From: Stenotrophomonas acidaminiphila
GTDB lineage: Bacteria > Pseudomonadota > Gammaproteobacteria > Xanthomonadales > Xanthomonadaceae
Direction of reading: 5' to 3'
Length of the DNA stretch: 64,000 nucleotides
NCBI RefSeq assembly: GCF_001431595.1
Contig: NZ_LDJO01000019.1
Coordinates: 1-64,000 of the forward strand
Shown in pieces: positions 28,156 through 38,467 of the stretch. Every line of letters starts with the position of its first letter. The first letter of the stretch is position 1. A program made the position numbers and the translations under genes. A model generated the notes under the pieces. The model was not told where the DNA came from and ran no database searches. It worked only from the letters and a program-made list of their open reading frames with translations.

Positions 28156-29079
28156 CTATTCCGGCTGTGCGCTGGCCGAGGGTGCTGGGCGCGCGCGGTT
28201 CAGCAGCGGGTGCAGGAATACCGCGCCGATGATGATGGCCACGCCCAGGTAGAACAGCGGCGTGAGCTCGTGCTGTTCGCCCAGGAACAGCATCGCCAGC
28301 ACGATGGCATACACCGGCTCCAGGTTGGTCACCAGTTGCACCGTATAGGCGCTGAGGTGGCGCAGCGCCACCAGCGCCAGCGCGAACGGCAGCAGCGTGC
28401 ACAGCCCCGACAGCACCAGCAGCAGCACCGTGTCGTGCAGGTCGGGAAGCACCCACGGGCTGCTGGCCAGGGCCGGCAGCAGCAGCGGCAGGGCCGGCGC
28501 CAGCAGGGTCAGGGTCAGGGTGCCCGCACCCAGCTCCAGCGCGGTGACGGTCAACGGGTCGGCATGGCTGACCAGGCGCTTGTTGAACGAGCCGAACACC
28601 GCCACCAGCAGCGCCGACAGCGCGCCCACCGCAACGCCCAGGCGCATGCCGTGCGGTACGCCGCCCACCACCAGCGCCACACCTGGCAGCACCGCCAGGC
28701 CGAAGGCCAGTTCGCGCGGCTGGAACGGCCGCCGTGCGATCCACGGCTCGACGATGGCGGTGAACACCGGCGCCAGCGCGATGCAGGTGGCGGCCACCGA
28801 AGCGTTGGCCAGCTTCACCGCGCCGTAGAAGGTGAGCCAGTGCAGCGCCACCAGTGCGCCGACGCCGCAGTAGCCGAGCGCCAGCCGCGGGGTCAGTGCG
28901 GACAGTCCGCGCCACACCCGCGGCAGCAGCGCCAGCATCGCCACCACCAGCAGCATCCGCCACCACACCAGGGGCAGCGCGGGCAGGGTGATGAGCTTGC
29001 CGAGGATGGCGGTCACGCCCCACAGCAACACGCAGAAATGGATCTGCAGCAGGGCCTTGCGGGTATCGGGATTGGACAT
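28156..29079 (-). CDS. EamA/DMT-family transporter
   Basis: 307-residue inner-membrane protein with ten predicted helices in two EamA repeats (first about 10-145, second about 155-290). The pattern WGVTAILGKLI..LPLVWWRMLL is the common N-terminal form and NLEPVYAIVLAMLFLGE marks the ninth helix. Such proteins export or import metabolites (amino acids, nucleosides, others); the substrate cannot be told. It converges with the GAF-GGDEF gene, with only 6 bp between stops. Confidence 0.9.
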   Translation of the reverse strand: MSNPDTRKALLQIHFCVLLWGVTAILGKLITLPALPLVWWRMLLVVAMLALLPRVWRGLSALTPRLALGYCGVGALVALHWLTFYGAVKLANASVAATCIALAPVFTAIVEPWIARRPFQPRELAFGLAVLPGVALVVGGVPHGMRLGVAVGALSALLVAVFGSFNKRLVSHADPLTVTALELGAGTLTLTLLAPALPLLLPALASSPWVLPDLHDTVLLLVLSGLCTLLPFALALVALRHLSAYTVQLVTNLEPVYAIVLAMLFLGEQHELTPLFYLGVAIIIGAVFLHPLLNRARPAPSASAQPE

Positions 29080-29125
29080 CGGCGGATTGTCGCCGATGTC
29101 CCTCGCCGGCGCCGCAATCGATGCT

Positions 29126-29965
29126 TCAGTTTCCGCCCAGCAGGCGCAGCAGTTCGCGCGCCGCCGCCGGGTTGCGGTGCTTGGCCGCGCCGATGAAGTA
29201 GACGAACACCTCGCGCGGGGCCGCCGCGGCCGCGACCGGGCTGGCGTGCGGCAGGTCCGGGTGGTCGCGGCCGTGCCGCCAGTCGCCGACGCGGCGCGCC
29301 CACTGCGCCAGTGCCTGCGGCGGATAGCCGGCGGCGCAGTCGTCGCGGCTGCGCATCAGCCGCGCGTAGACGAAGTCGGCGCACAGGTCGGCGGCATTGG
29401 GGTAGTCGGCCGAATCGGTGAAGACCAGCGCCATGCCGCGCTGCCGTGCCAGCGCCACCAGTGCGGCGTCGAGGAACGCCGGGTCGCGGATCTCCAGCGC
29501 GTGGCGTTGCGTACGACCGTCCAGCGTGGCCGGCAGCAGGTCGAGGAAGGCGGTGAAGTCGTCGCGGTCCAGCGTGCGCCCGGCCTCGAACTGCCAGACC
29601 AGCGGCCCCAGGCGGTCGCCCAGCGCGGCGATGCCGGCGACGAAGTCCTCGATCTGCGCGCCGGTACCGGCCAGGCGCCGGGCGCCGGTGATGCGTTGCG
29701 GCGCCTTGGCCGAGAACAGGAAACCGTCCGGGGTGGCGTCGCGCCAGCCGGCGTAGGTCGCCGGCTTCTGCGTGCCGTAGTAGGTGCTGTTGATCTCGAT
29801 GGCGCTCAGCTGGCGGCTGGCGTACTCCAGCTCGCGCCGCTGCACCAGTCCGGCTGGATAGAACATGCCGCCGCGCCACGGCGCGTAGATCCATCCACCG
29901 ATGCCGACGTGCACGCCCGGCGCGGTGGGGGCGGGGGCGGCGGCGAACAGGTCATCCATGGGCAT
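29126..29965 (-). CDS. DUF72 family protein
   Basis: 279-residue TIM-barrel-like DUF72 protein. VGIGGWIYAPWRGGMFYPAGL and AIEINSTYYGTQKPATYAGW are the family's defining segments, with LVWQFEAGRTLDRDDFTAFL in the middle. Function in bacteria is unknown; a nuclease or sugar-related role has been suggested for the fold. A second ATG two codons inside is an alternative start. Same strand and near neighbour of the VOC gene (56 bp), probably unrelated in function. Confidence 0.88.
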   Translation of the reverse strand: MPMDDLFAAAPAPTAPGVHVGIGGWIYAPWRGGMFYPAGLVQRRELEYASRQLSAIEINSTYYGTQKPATYAGWRDATPDGFLFSAKAPQRITGARRLAGTGAQIEDFVAGIAALGDRLGPLVWQFEAGRTLDRDDFTAFLDLLPATLDGRTQRHALEIRDPAFLDAALVALARQRGMALVFTDSADYPNAADLCADFVYARLMRSRDDCAAGYPPQALAQWARRVGDWRHGRDHPDLPHASPVAAAAAPREVFVYFIGAAKHRNPAAARELLRLLGGN

Positions 29966-30021
29966 GCGGGTCCGGGGGCGTCATCGCGCCGATTCTATCG
30001 GCACGCGCCGCCGACGCCGGC

Positions 30022-30453
30022 CTATGCCGTGGCCGCGGCCCAGGGGTCGTAGCTGCCGAACCACCACAGGTGGCCTTCCGGGTCGCGGCAGGCGTAGCCG
30101 CGGCCGCCGTAATCCTGGTCGGCGATGTCGATGACGATCTCCGCGCCGGCCGCGGTCGCGCGCGCGTAATGGGCATCGGCGTCGCTCACGATCACGCATG
30201 CGCTCTGGGTCTCCATGCCGCCGACCTCGTCGGGCTGGATCATGTGGCTGCCCCAGGCGCCGGGCTGCACCGAACCCAGCATCACCATGCCGTTGCCGAA
30301 CACCAGCTGCGCATGGTGGACGGTGCTGCCGTCCTGGTAGACGGCATGGCGCTGGAAGCCGAAGGCGCGGCACAGCCAGTCGATTGCCGCCGGTGCGTCG
30401 CGGTAGCGCAGGCAGGGCACGATGGTGGCGGTGGTCGTGGCGGCAAGCTCCAT
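30022..30453 (-). CDS. VOC-superfamily protein (glyoxalase/bleomycin-resistance fold)
   Basis: 143-residue protein with two beta-alpha-beta-beta-beta modules. The segment YRDAPAAIDWLCRAFGF and the C-terminal YACRDPEGHLWWFGSYDPW are characteristic of the PhnB/YjdN-like VOC proteins. H/E metal-ligand positions are present (HHAQLVFG and DPEGHLW). Enzyme activity and substrate unknown. It is divergent from a serine hydrolase gene. Confidence 0.9.
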   Translation of the reverse strand: MELAATTTATIVPCLRYRDAPAAIDWLCRAFGFQRHAVYQDGSTVHHAQLVFGNGMVMLGSVQPGAWGSHMIQPDEVGGMETQSACVIVSDADAHYARATAAGAEIVIDIADQDYGGRGYACRDPEGHLWWFGSYDPWAAATA

Positions 30454-30550
30454 GGCGTGGCTCCGGTGGCGTGGAAGGCGAGGGTGGCGGTGGCCGCGTT
30501 ACCATCGCGAGAAGGCCGGCATGCCGGCATCGATCCCGAGGGAGAACGCA

Positions 30551-32131
30551 TTGAACAAGTGGCTGGGCAGCGGGCTGGTGCTCGCGATGGGCGTGGCGGC
30601 ACAGGTGGCGGACGCACAGGAGGCGGCGATGCCGGTGGAACTGCAGCAACTCGATGCCACGGTGGAGCGGGTGCGGCAGCAGTTCGACGTGCCGGGCGTG
30701 GCGGTGGCGGTGGTCAAGGACGGCAAGGTGGTGCTGGAGCGCGGCTGGGGCCTGCGCGAGATCGGCAGGCCCGAGCCGGTGCAGGCCGATACGCTGTTCG
30801 CGATCGCCTCCAACACCAAGGCGTTCACCGCGACCTCGCTGAACCTGCTGGCCGAGGAAGGCCGGCTGAAGATGAGCGACCGGGTGGTCGACCACCTGCC
30901 CGGTTTCCGCATGTCCGACCCCTACGTCACCGGCGAGATGCGCATCCGCGACCTGCTCTCGCACCGCAGCGGGCTGAGCCTGGGGGCCGGCGACCTGCTG
31001 TTCTGGCCGACCACCACCTACAGCAACGCCGAAGTGGTGGCGCGGCTGGCGCACGTGCCGCTGAAGAACGGCTTCCGCGACCGCTACGCCTACGACAACA
31101 TCCTCTACGCGGTCGCCCAGCAGGTGATCGAGAAGGTATCCGGCCTGTCCTATGCCGACTTCCTGCAGCAGCGCATCTTCGACAAGGTGGGCATGGCCGG
31201 CACCCGCTACAACGCCGACCACCTCAAGCCCGGCGACAAGGCCGCCATCGGCCATGCCAAGTTCGACTTCAAGGACCTGCGTCCGGTGGCGCCGCTGACC
31301 TGGTCCAACAACGCCGGCGCCGGCGGCCTCTATTCCAGCGTGCACGACCTGGCGCTGTGGATGAACGTGCAGCTGGCCGGTGGCCGCCTGGCCGATGGTT
31401 CGCCGCTGTTCTCCGAGAAGACCCAGCAGCAGATGTGGCAGATGCAGATCCCGCAGGTGGTGGCCGCGCCGTCGGTGCCGGAACTGGCCCCGGCCCGGCC
31501 CAACTTCGCCGGTTATGGCGAAGGCTGGAGCCTGAGCGACTACCGCGGCCAGAAGCTGGTATGGCACACCGGCGGCTGGCCGGGGCAGGTGTCGCGGCTG
31601 ACCCTGGTGCCCGACCAGAAGCTGGGCGTGGTGGTGCTGACCAACCAGGAATCGGGCGCGGCGTTCAACGCCATCACCATGAGCGTGCTCGACGCGATGC
31701 TGGGCGCGCCGGCGCATGACTGGGTGGCCGCCTACGCCGCCAGCGTGGCCAAGGCGCAGGACAACGCCGACGAGGGCTGGCAGAAGCACGTGGCCGCGCG
31801 CGATGCCAGGAGCCGGCCTTCGCTGCCGCTGTCCGGCTACGCCGGTACCTACCGCGATGCGTGGTACGGCGATGTGTACCTGGAGCACCAGGGCGGTGCG
31901 CTGCGGCTGCGCTTCGGTGCCACCGCCGACCTGGTCGGCCGCCTCGAGCACTGGCAGCACGACACCTTCATCGTGCGCTGGGACAACCGCTCGCTCAACG
32001 CCGACGCCTTCGTCAATTTCAATCTCGATCCCGACGGCAGGGTGCGCGAAGTGCGCATGCAGGCGGTGTCGTCGCTGACCGACTTCAGCTTCGACTTCCA
32101 GGACCTGCTGCTGGTGCCGACGACGCCGTGA
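30551..32131 (+). CDS. serine hydrolase, beta-lactamase class C / EstB family
   Basis: 526-residue exported hydrolase. The signal peptide is residues 1-22, provided translation starts at TTG 30551, which is preceded by GGGAGA; no ATG fits. The penicillin-binding-protein active site is complete: S87-x-x-K90 (SNTK), Y181-x-N183 (YDN) and H339-T-G (HTG). A C-terminal DUF3471-like domain (about 410-526, SLPLSGYAGTYRDAWYGDVYL) follows. Such enzymes act on peptides, esters or D-amino compounds; a genuine beta-lactamase role is not implied. Confidence 0.9.
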   Translation: MNKWLGSGLVLAMGVAAQVADAQEAAMPVELQQLDATVERVRQQFDVPGVAVAVVKDGKVVLERGWGLREIGRPEPVQADTLFAIASNTKAFTATSLNLLAEEGRLKMSDRVVDHLPGFRMSDPYVTGEMRIRDLLSHRSGLSLGAGDLLFWPTTTYSNAEVVARLAHVPLKNGFRDRYAYDNILYAVAQQVIEKVSGLSYADFLQQRIFDKVGMAGTRYNADHLKPGDKAAIGHAKFDFKDLRPVAPLTWSNNAGAGGLYSSVHDLALWMNVQLAGGRLADGSPLFSEKTQQQMWQMQIPQVVAAPSVPELAPARPNFAGYGEGWSLSDYRGQKLVWHTGGWPGQVSRLTLVPDQKLGVVVLTNQESGAAFNAITMSVLDAMLGAPAHDWVAAYAASVAKAQDNADEGWQKHVAARDARSRPSLPLSGYAGTYRDAWYGDVYLEHQGGALRLRFGATADLVGRLEHWQHDTFIVRWDNRSLNADAFVNFNLDPDGRVREVRMQAVSSLTDFSFDFQDLLLVPTTP

Positions 32132-32377
32132 TGGTCCGTGCCGGGGCGGGGCCTGCACCGTGGCATGCCGATGCGGGGCAGGGGGGCGGGCCTGCCGCTC
32201 CCGCGTCCGGTCGTGTGTGCCCACGCCCCGGGTGGGGCCGTGTTCGTGTGGCCTGCCCGTGATGGAGGCCATGCTCCGTGGCCGGCGCCAGGACGGTCTT
32301 GGACCGGCCCGGCGTCAGCCTGATGGCAGGCCTGGTTGCCCGGCTTCCGTCGGCGGTCGCGTTCTTCCTGCGCGCGC

Positions 32378-32812
32378 CTAACCGCCGCGGGTGCTGCGAT
32401 AGACCGCCACGACCTGCGACGTCGTGGGATTGGACATGCCCATGCCATTGATGAAGACCGCGGGCGCGCCCTGCTGGAACACCTCGACGGTGCGGTCCAC
32501 GGCAGTGCGCTGTTCCTGGCTGGGGTTTTCGATGTTGAAGGAAAAGGAACTGCCGCGCTTCACCGGGATGCCGATGTCGGTCAGCTCACGGATGAGGGCT
32601 TCGGCCCGCTGCGCCTGCTCGGACGGGCAGTTGGGCGGTGCCAGCACCAGCACCGTGTCACGCGGTGTGCCTGTCGGCATTTCCACCGCGACGAAGCCGT
32701 CGTTGCCTGCCGTTGCCGTTGCCGGCGCGGCGCCGCCAGGGGAGCGGTGGCTCCACCAGTTGTAGCCGCCCGCCAGCCCGGCCGCGATGAGAAGCAGTGT
32801 CCACCAGCGCAT
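32378..32812 (-). CDS. membrane-anchored protein of unknown function, thioredoxin-like hints
   Basis: 144 residues. An N-terminal uncleaved helix (3-20, WWTLLLIAAGLAGGYNWW) anchors a periplasmic domain. LVLAPPNCPSEQAQRAEALIREL followed 50 residues later by GAPAVFINGMGMSNPTTSQVV resembles a thioredoxin/glutaredoxin strand-helix-cisPro arrangement, but there is a single Cys (in PPNCPSE), so a dithiol enzyme is unlikely. Its ATG is preceded by GGAAAGGAGA on the minus strand, a good ribosome site. I do not recognise the family. Confidence 0.7.
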   Translation of the reverse strand: MRWWTLLLIAAGLAGGYNWWSHRSPGGAAPATATAGNDGFVAVEMPTGTPRDTVLVLAPPNCPSEQAQRAEALIRELTDIGIPVKRGSSFSFNIENPSQEQRTAVDRTVEVFQQGAPAVFINGMGMSNPTTSQVVAVYRSTRGG

Positions 32813-33205
32813 TGCCGTCTCCTTTCCATGAGTGTCGATTCAACTGCCGTGTCCGCGGGCGCCGCTGCGGCGTCGCGCATCCGCGCCGATTATCGATTCA
32901 TTGCGGTCCCGGCTTCCACCCGGCAGGGTGGAAAGGGCCATGCCATCGCCATCTGGATGCGCGCTGGATGCCAAAGTGCCGTCCGCCAGCCATGCATTGC
33001 CGCAGGACAGCGGTTCCCCGCGGTGCTGCATGCGGAACCGGTGGACAGGCCGGTTGCCCCTGCGTCCCGGCCCATTGGTGCCTGGTTGCCGCCCGCGCGG
33101 GCCAGGCATCGTCAAGGCCTGGCGGGGCACCGGCGCCCGGCCAGCCCCCTGCGCCGTGGGGATACGCGACAATGACAGGCCCCGTCCGTCCGCTGGCCCG
33201 TCTCC
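32813..33205. other. 393-bp intergenic region without supported gene
   Basis: Lies between the divergent small membrane protein and the ABC exporter, and must hold both promoters. Several frames are open through part of it, because stops are rare at this GC content, but none shows family resemblance or a good ribosome site. No repeats or hairpins of note. Confidence 0.5.
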
Positions 33206-35038
<1,833 letters not shown>

Positions 35039-35092
35039 GCCCGCGCCCGGTGCCTGAGGGGCGCGCCGGCTGGGGAGCCATGGGGCAGGATG

Positions 35093-35118
35093 CCGGCGGC
35101 GTGCCGCCGGTTGCCTTT
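35093..35118 (+). terminator. weak terminator after ABC exporter
   Basis: CCGGCGG-CGTG-CCGCCGG stem 55 nt after the stop, followed by TTGCCTTTTG. Thermodynamically strong stem but an interrupted T-tract. Confidence 0.5.
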
Positions 35119-35176
35119 TGCGGCGAACATTGCCGCAATGCGGGCTGCGATAGATGCGGCTACACCGCGCGCTGCC

Positions 35177-35530
35177 TCAGCACTTGCCTGCCGCCTTCAG
35201 CAGCGCATTGCACGCGCCGTCAGTGGCAGGCTTGCCGCTCATGCCGCCCTTGCCGAGTTCGGAACAGATCGAATCGGACACCGCGCGCCCCGTGATCGAT
35301 ACTCCGCCAGTGACATAGCACGAGTATTGTTTGCCGCTGTCGGTCCTGACCTTGTAGCTTGCCTTGACCCCGTCGTTGCTGCGATCGGTGATGGTGAACG
35401 CCCCTTCGGGCAGGCCCAGCGCATGGGCGGTGCTCTGCTCGATGGCGTCATCACTGACCGAGAACGAGGCGCAGGCCGAAGTTATTGCAGCCAACGCGGC
35501 CAGCGCGGCCCATGCAGCAGTGTTCCTCAT
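35177..35530 (-). CDS. small lipoprotein of unknown function
   Basis: 117 residues with a signal sequence and lipobox ITSAC (Cys20). The mature part has four more cysteines (QYSCYVTGG, DSICSEL, DGACNAL and the terminal AGKC), plausibly two disulfides. The repeated theme of a polar domain with TITDRSNDGVKASYKVRTDSGKQYSC suggests a small beta domain. A clear AAAGGAG site lies 9 nt before the ATG. No family recognised; convergent with the ABC exporter and divergent from the next exported gene. Confidence 0.75.
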   Translation of the reverse strand: MRNTAAWAALAALAAITSACASFSVSDDAIEQSTAHALGLPEGAFTITDRSNDGVKASYKVRTDSGKQYSCYVTGGVSITGRAVSDSICSELGKGGMSGKPATDGACNALLKAAGKC

Positions 35531-35712
35531 GGTGGAGCTCCTTTCTTCAGGCGTTCTGATCGGGAGTCGGAATGTTCCAAAGCCATTGCGCGCGATCAAC
35601 CCTACTGCGGTAGGGTTCCGCCAAGGGCGGGGCGGCTACGCATAATTGCCCGCGCCTGGCGATTGCCGACGGCCATGCGCGCTCCCGTCACTGGCCGGTC
35701 CCGGATCTGCGA

Positions 35713-36936
35713 ATGAACGCCACGCGCTGGTTGTGGATGCCGCTGGTTGCTGCGCTGCTGTTGCCGCCGGAGGCGCGGGCCTTTGCCGTGGTGCTGCAGT
35801 ACGCGGGCGCCGTCGATGACCGCATCGCCTACTTCGCCGATGTCCGGGTCATCGCCAATCGCACACCACCGGCCGGGGTCGGGGGCGCGACCGAGGTCCG
35901 CGAGATCGACGTGACGGCGGTGTACGAGAGTGCCGACAAGCCCGAGTTCGTGCACATGAAACTGCAGTTCCAGTGTCCCGGCGCCTTCCCGATGGACAGG
36001 GCAGGCGGGCGCGCGAGGGAAAACACGCCGCGGGTGCGCGCCGGCGATGCGGTCACCTTCCGCATCGGGCCCGGCAGCTACCAGCTCAGGCGCACGGACC
36101 TGAAAACCGAGCCGGTCGCCGCCACCGGCTGGAACACGTCCGCCGCCCCTGCGCTCTCCCGGGCGGGCGCGATTGCCTGCAATCACATCGCCTTCGACCA
36201 CGCCCTGCATGCCGCCATCAAGGCCGGCGGCACGTTCGATGCCGGCGAGTTCGGCAAGCGCGTCGTCGCGCTGGGCCTGCCGGTGGACATGCCGTTGATC
36301 GCGGAGACGCTGCCGTCCGGATTCCTGGAATTTGCCTGGGAGAATTTCTGGTGGGAGAAGGTCCTCGCCGGCAAGCGCCCCGACCCGAGCGGCAAGTGGG
36401 CCACGCCGCTGTCCGAGGCCGATCGCCAGGCCGCGATGCAGAAACTGAAGCAGAAGCAGCGGGAACTGGAAGCGGGCACCGCGTCGATCCAGGCCGACCT
36501 GGGGCAGGGCATCGCGCAGCTGCAGGCACAGATGCGGGCCGACACGCAGGCTGTGGGCGCCGGCGGCAGAGGGCCCGATGGCCGCAAGCTGACGCCGCTG
36601 GAATCCAGCCTGATCGCCATCTGGAAAGGCCGGCCCGAGCAGGATGTCGTCGCGCTCATGGGCAACCCGCAGTTCGACGAGGCCGGCGACACCCGTTTCC
36701 TGCGCTACACCCATACCTGGGAGCGGGACGCGGTGACGGCCTACGGCAGCCAGGGCGTGGTGGGCGGCGATGCCGGCGGCTTTGCGATGTGTTTCGTGGA
36801 ATTCCGGACCCGGCGCGATGCGCTGGGACAATGGCGCGTGGACGACATCCTGGTCCGGTCCGACTACGAAGGCGCCGGACTGGGGCGCACCCGCAGCATG
36901 TGCGAGGCGCTGGCGCGCCATGCGGCCGGTCCTTGA
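35713..36936 (+). CDS. exported protein of unknown function with BamE/SmpA-like C-terminus
   Basis: 407 residues with a signal peptide (1-23, ends EARA). The N-terminal half (24-165) is a beta-rich domain, VVLQYAGAVDDRIAYFADVRVI onward. A charged helix of the coiled-coil type (about 233-275, QKLKQKQRELEAGTASIQ) follows. The C-terminal section, LTPLESSLIAIWKGRPEQDVVALMG then NPQFDEAGDTRFLRYTHTW, resembles the helix-turn-strand unit of SmpA/BamE-like lipid-binding domains. I do not recognise the whole protein. A second exported gene starts 59 bp later and is probably co-transcribed. Confidence 0.8.
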   Translation: MNATRWLWMPLVAALLLPPEARAFAVVLQYAGAVDDRIAYFADVRVIANRTPPAGVGGATEVREIDVTAVYESADKPEFVHMKLQFQCPGAFPMDRAGGRARENTPRVRAGDAVTFRIGPGSYQLRRTDLKTEPVAATGWNTSAAPALSRAGAIACNHIAFDHALHAAIKAGGTFDAGEFGKRVVALGLPVDMPLIAETLPSGFLEFAWENFWWEKVLAGKRPDPSGKWATPLSEADRQAAMQKLKQKQRELEAGTASIQADLGQGIAQLQAQMRADTQAVGAGGRGPDGRKLTPLESSLIAIWKGRPEQDVVALMGNPQFDEAGDTRFLRYTHTWERDAVTAYGSQGVVGGDAGGFAMCFVEFRTRRDALGQWRVDDILVRSDYEGAGLGRTRSMCEALARHAAGP

Positions 36937-36995
36937 GCGCACTCGCCACGGCGGCGGATGCGGCAAAGCACGACAACGGACGGAGGAGGATGGCG

Positions 36996-37673
36996 ATGAT
37001 CAGGAACATGATGCTGGCAGCGGGACTGTCGCTGGCGGGCGTGCCGTGCGGGGCCGCATCCGGCGTGGACGGCGCATCGTTCGACGTACTGGGATCGATG
37101 ATGGAAACCCGGCGGGCAGAGATCAACTCCGGGGACATCCTCGAATCGAACAAGGAAGAAGCGATCCGCTACCGGGAGAAAGTCATCGCTGGCTGGTGGG
37201 AGTTCATGCAGGCCCGCTCGGGTGCCCGCCCGGGCGAATACTGTGCGGCTTCGTTCCTCCGCGGCAAGCGGGTCAAGCGCGAACGGGTCGACGGCATCAG
37301 CGACGGAATGGTGGTGACCCTGTTCGGCCCGGGCGGGGGCTACGGCGGCGCGCTGCTGGGCTTTTCGCCGCTGGGCAGCGAGCACGCCTTTCCACGGCTC
37401 GGCAATGGCACGCCGGTGCGCGTGACCCTGAAGCAGGGTAATCTGCAGCCGGCTACCTTGAACGCCATCTACACCAAGGCAGGCGCAAAGGCACCGCCGA
37501 TGCTGCTGTTCGCGATACCGAGCATCGAAGCGCTGCTGGCGGGGATGCGGGATGACTGGCATTTCGAGGTGATTTACCAGGGCACGTCGATTGCCGACAT
37601 CGCATGGCACGATGGACTCAAGGCACGCGATGAACTGAAGCGGTGCCTGGCCGGCGAGGGCGGGCATGGGTAG
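36996..37673 (+). CDS. exported protein of unknown function
   Basis: 225 residues with a signal peptide (1-20, ending GAAS). The mature part contains a charged helix (ETRRAEINSGDILESNKEEAIRYREKVI), then FLRGKRVKRERVDGISDGMVV and a Gly-rich loop (GPGGGYGGALLGF). Two cysteines (EYCAAS and KRCLAG near the end) could pair. ATG at 36996 has GGAGG at ideal distance; ATG at 36990 is too close to it. No family recognised. Likely in an operon with the preceding exported gene, and 140 bp before the regulator/kinase operon. Confidence 0.78.
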   Translation: MIRNMMLAAGLSLAGVPCGAASGVDGASFDVLGSMMETRRAEINSGDILESNKEEAIRYREKVIAGWWEFMQARSGARPGEYCAASFLRGKRVKRERVDGISDGMVVTLFGPGGGYGGALLGFSPLGSEHAFPRLGNGTPVRVTLKQGNLQPATLNAIYTKAGAKAPPMLLFAIPSIEALLAGMRDDWHFEVIYQGTSIADIAWHDGLKARDELKRCLAGEGGHG

Positions 37674-37813
37674 TCGGTGTGGCCCGCTGGCACCACGGCG
37701 GGTGGCCCGGACCGCCGCTGTCGCGGCAAGGGGGACGGAAAGATGGCTGGCAAGCGCACGACCCGGGCAGCGCACGTGAATCCCGGCCTTCGCCCGGTCG
37801 CAGCGGCATCGCG

Positions 37814-38467
37814 ATGACGTTACGGAACGAATGCTCGGCCGTGGTCGTGGACGACCATCCGCTGGTTGCGCGCGGCATTGCCGACTATCTGCGCACGCAT
37901 TGCGGGTTCGCGCGCGCCGAGGCGATCTGCCACGCCGATGACCTGTGGACGCACCTGGTGCAGGTCGGGGTACCGACCCTGGCCCTGGTGGATTTCTGGC
38001 TGCCGGAAGGCACCGCACTGCCGATGCTGGCGCGGCTTCGCGCCGAGTATCCGGGCATGCGCCTGCTGGTGATCAGTGGTGACGGCGACCCGGCGATCCG
38101 CGACAAGGTGCACCGGCTGGCGGTCGATGGTTTCGTGCTCAAGCATGCCGAGCCCGCGGTGTTCGCCCGGGCGGTGAGCGCGGCGCTGCGCGGCGACGCA
38201 TGGTTCGACGATGCTCCGCTTGCCACTCAGGCGAACGATGGGGCACGCAGCCTGCCGCTGAGCCCGGCCGAACTGGGCCTGACCCCACGCCAGGGAGAGG
38301 TGCTGGCGCTGATGCTCAAGGGCCTGCCGAACAAGCGCGTGGCGCAACAGCTGTCGCTCACCGAACAGACGGTCAAGGAGCATGTGAGCGGCATCCTGGA
38401 GCGACTGGGCGCGCGCAACCGCATCGAACTGATAACCCGGCTGAGCGGGAAGCGGATCGATGTCTGA
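37814..38467 (+). CDS. LuxR/NarL-family response regulator
   Basis: 217 residues. The receiver domain (1-125) has the acidic pair in VVVDDHP, phospho-acceptor Asp60 (ALVDFWLP) and Lys110. The C-terminal LuxR helix-turn-helix (155-210) reads LTPRQGEVLALMLKGLPNKRVAQQL and TVKEHVSGIL. The gene overlaps the hybrid kinase gene by 8 nt, so the pair is one two-component system. Target genes unknown; the exported pair upstream is a candidate. Confidence 0.95.
   Translation: MTLRNECSAVVVDDHPLVARGIADYLRTHCGFARAEAICHADDLWTHLVQVGVPTLALVDFWLPEGTALPMLARLRAEYPGMRLLVISGDGDPAIRDKVHRLAVDGFVLKHAEPAVFARAVSAALRGDAWFDDAPLATQANDGARSLPLSPAELGLTPRQGEVLALMLKGLPNKRVAQQLSLTEQTVKEHVSGILERLGARNRIELITRLSGKRIDV

Noticed and set aside
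30551..32131. Reading the serine hydrolase as an antibiotic-resistance beta-lactamase
   Set aside because: It has the SxxK/YxN/HTG triad of the wider family, but with a C-terminal extra domain typical of esterase/peptidase members, and nothing adjacent (such as an AmpR gene) suggests resistance.
32829..33175. Possible small gene on the plus strand before the ABC exporter
   Set aside because: No good ribosome site, no family resemblance and unlikely amino acid composition; it is open only because of high GC.
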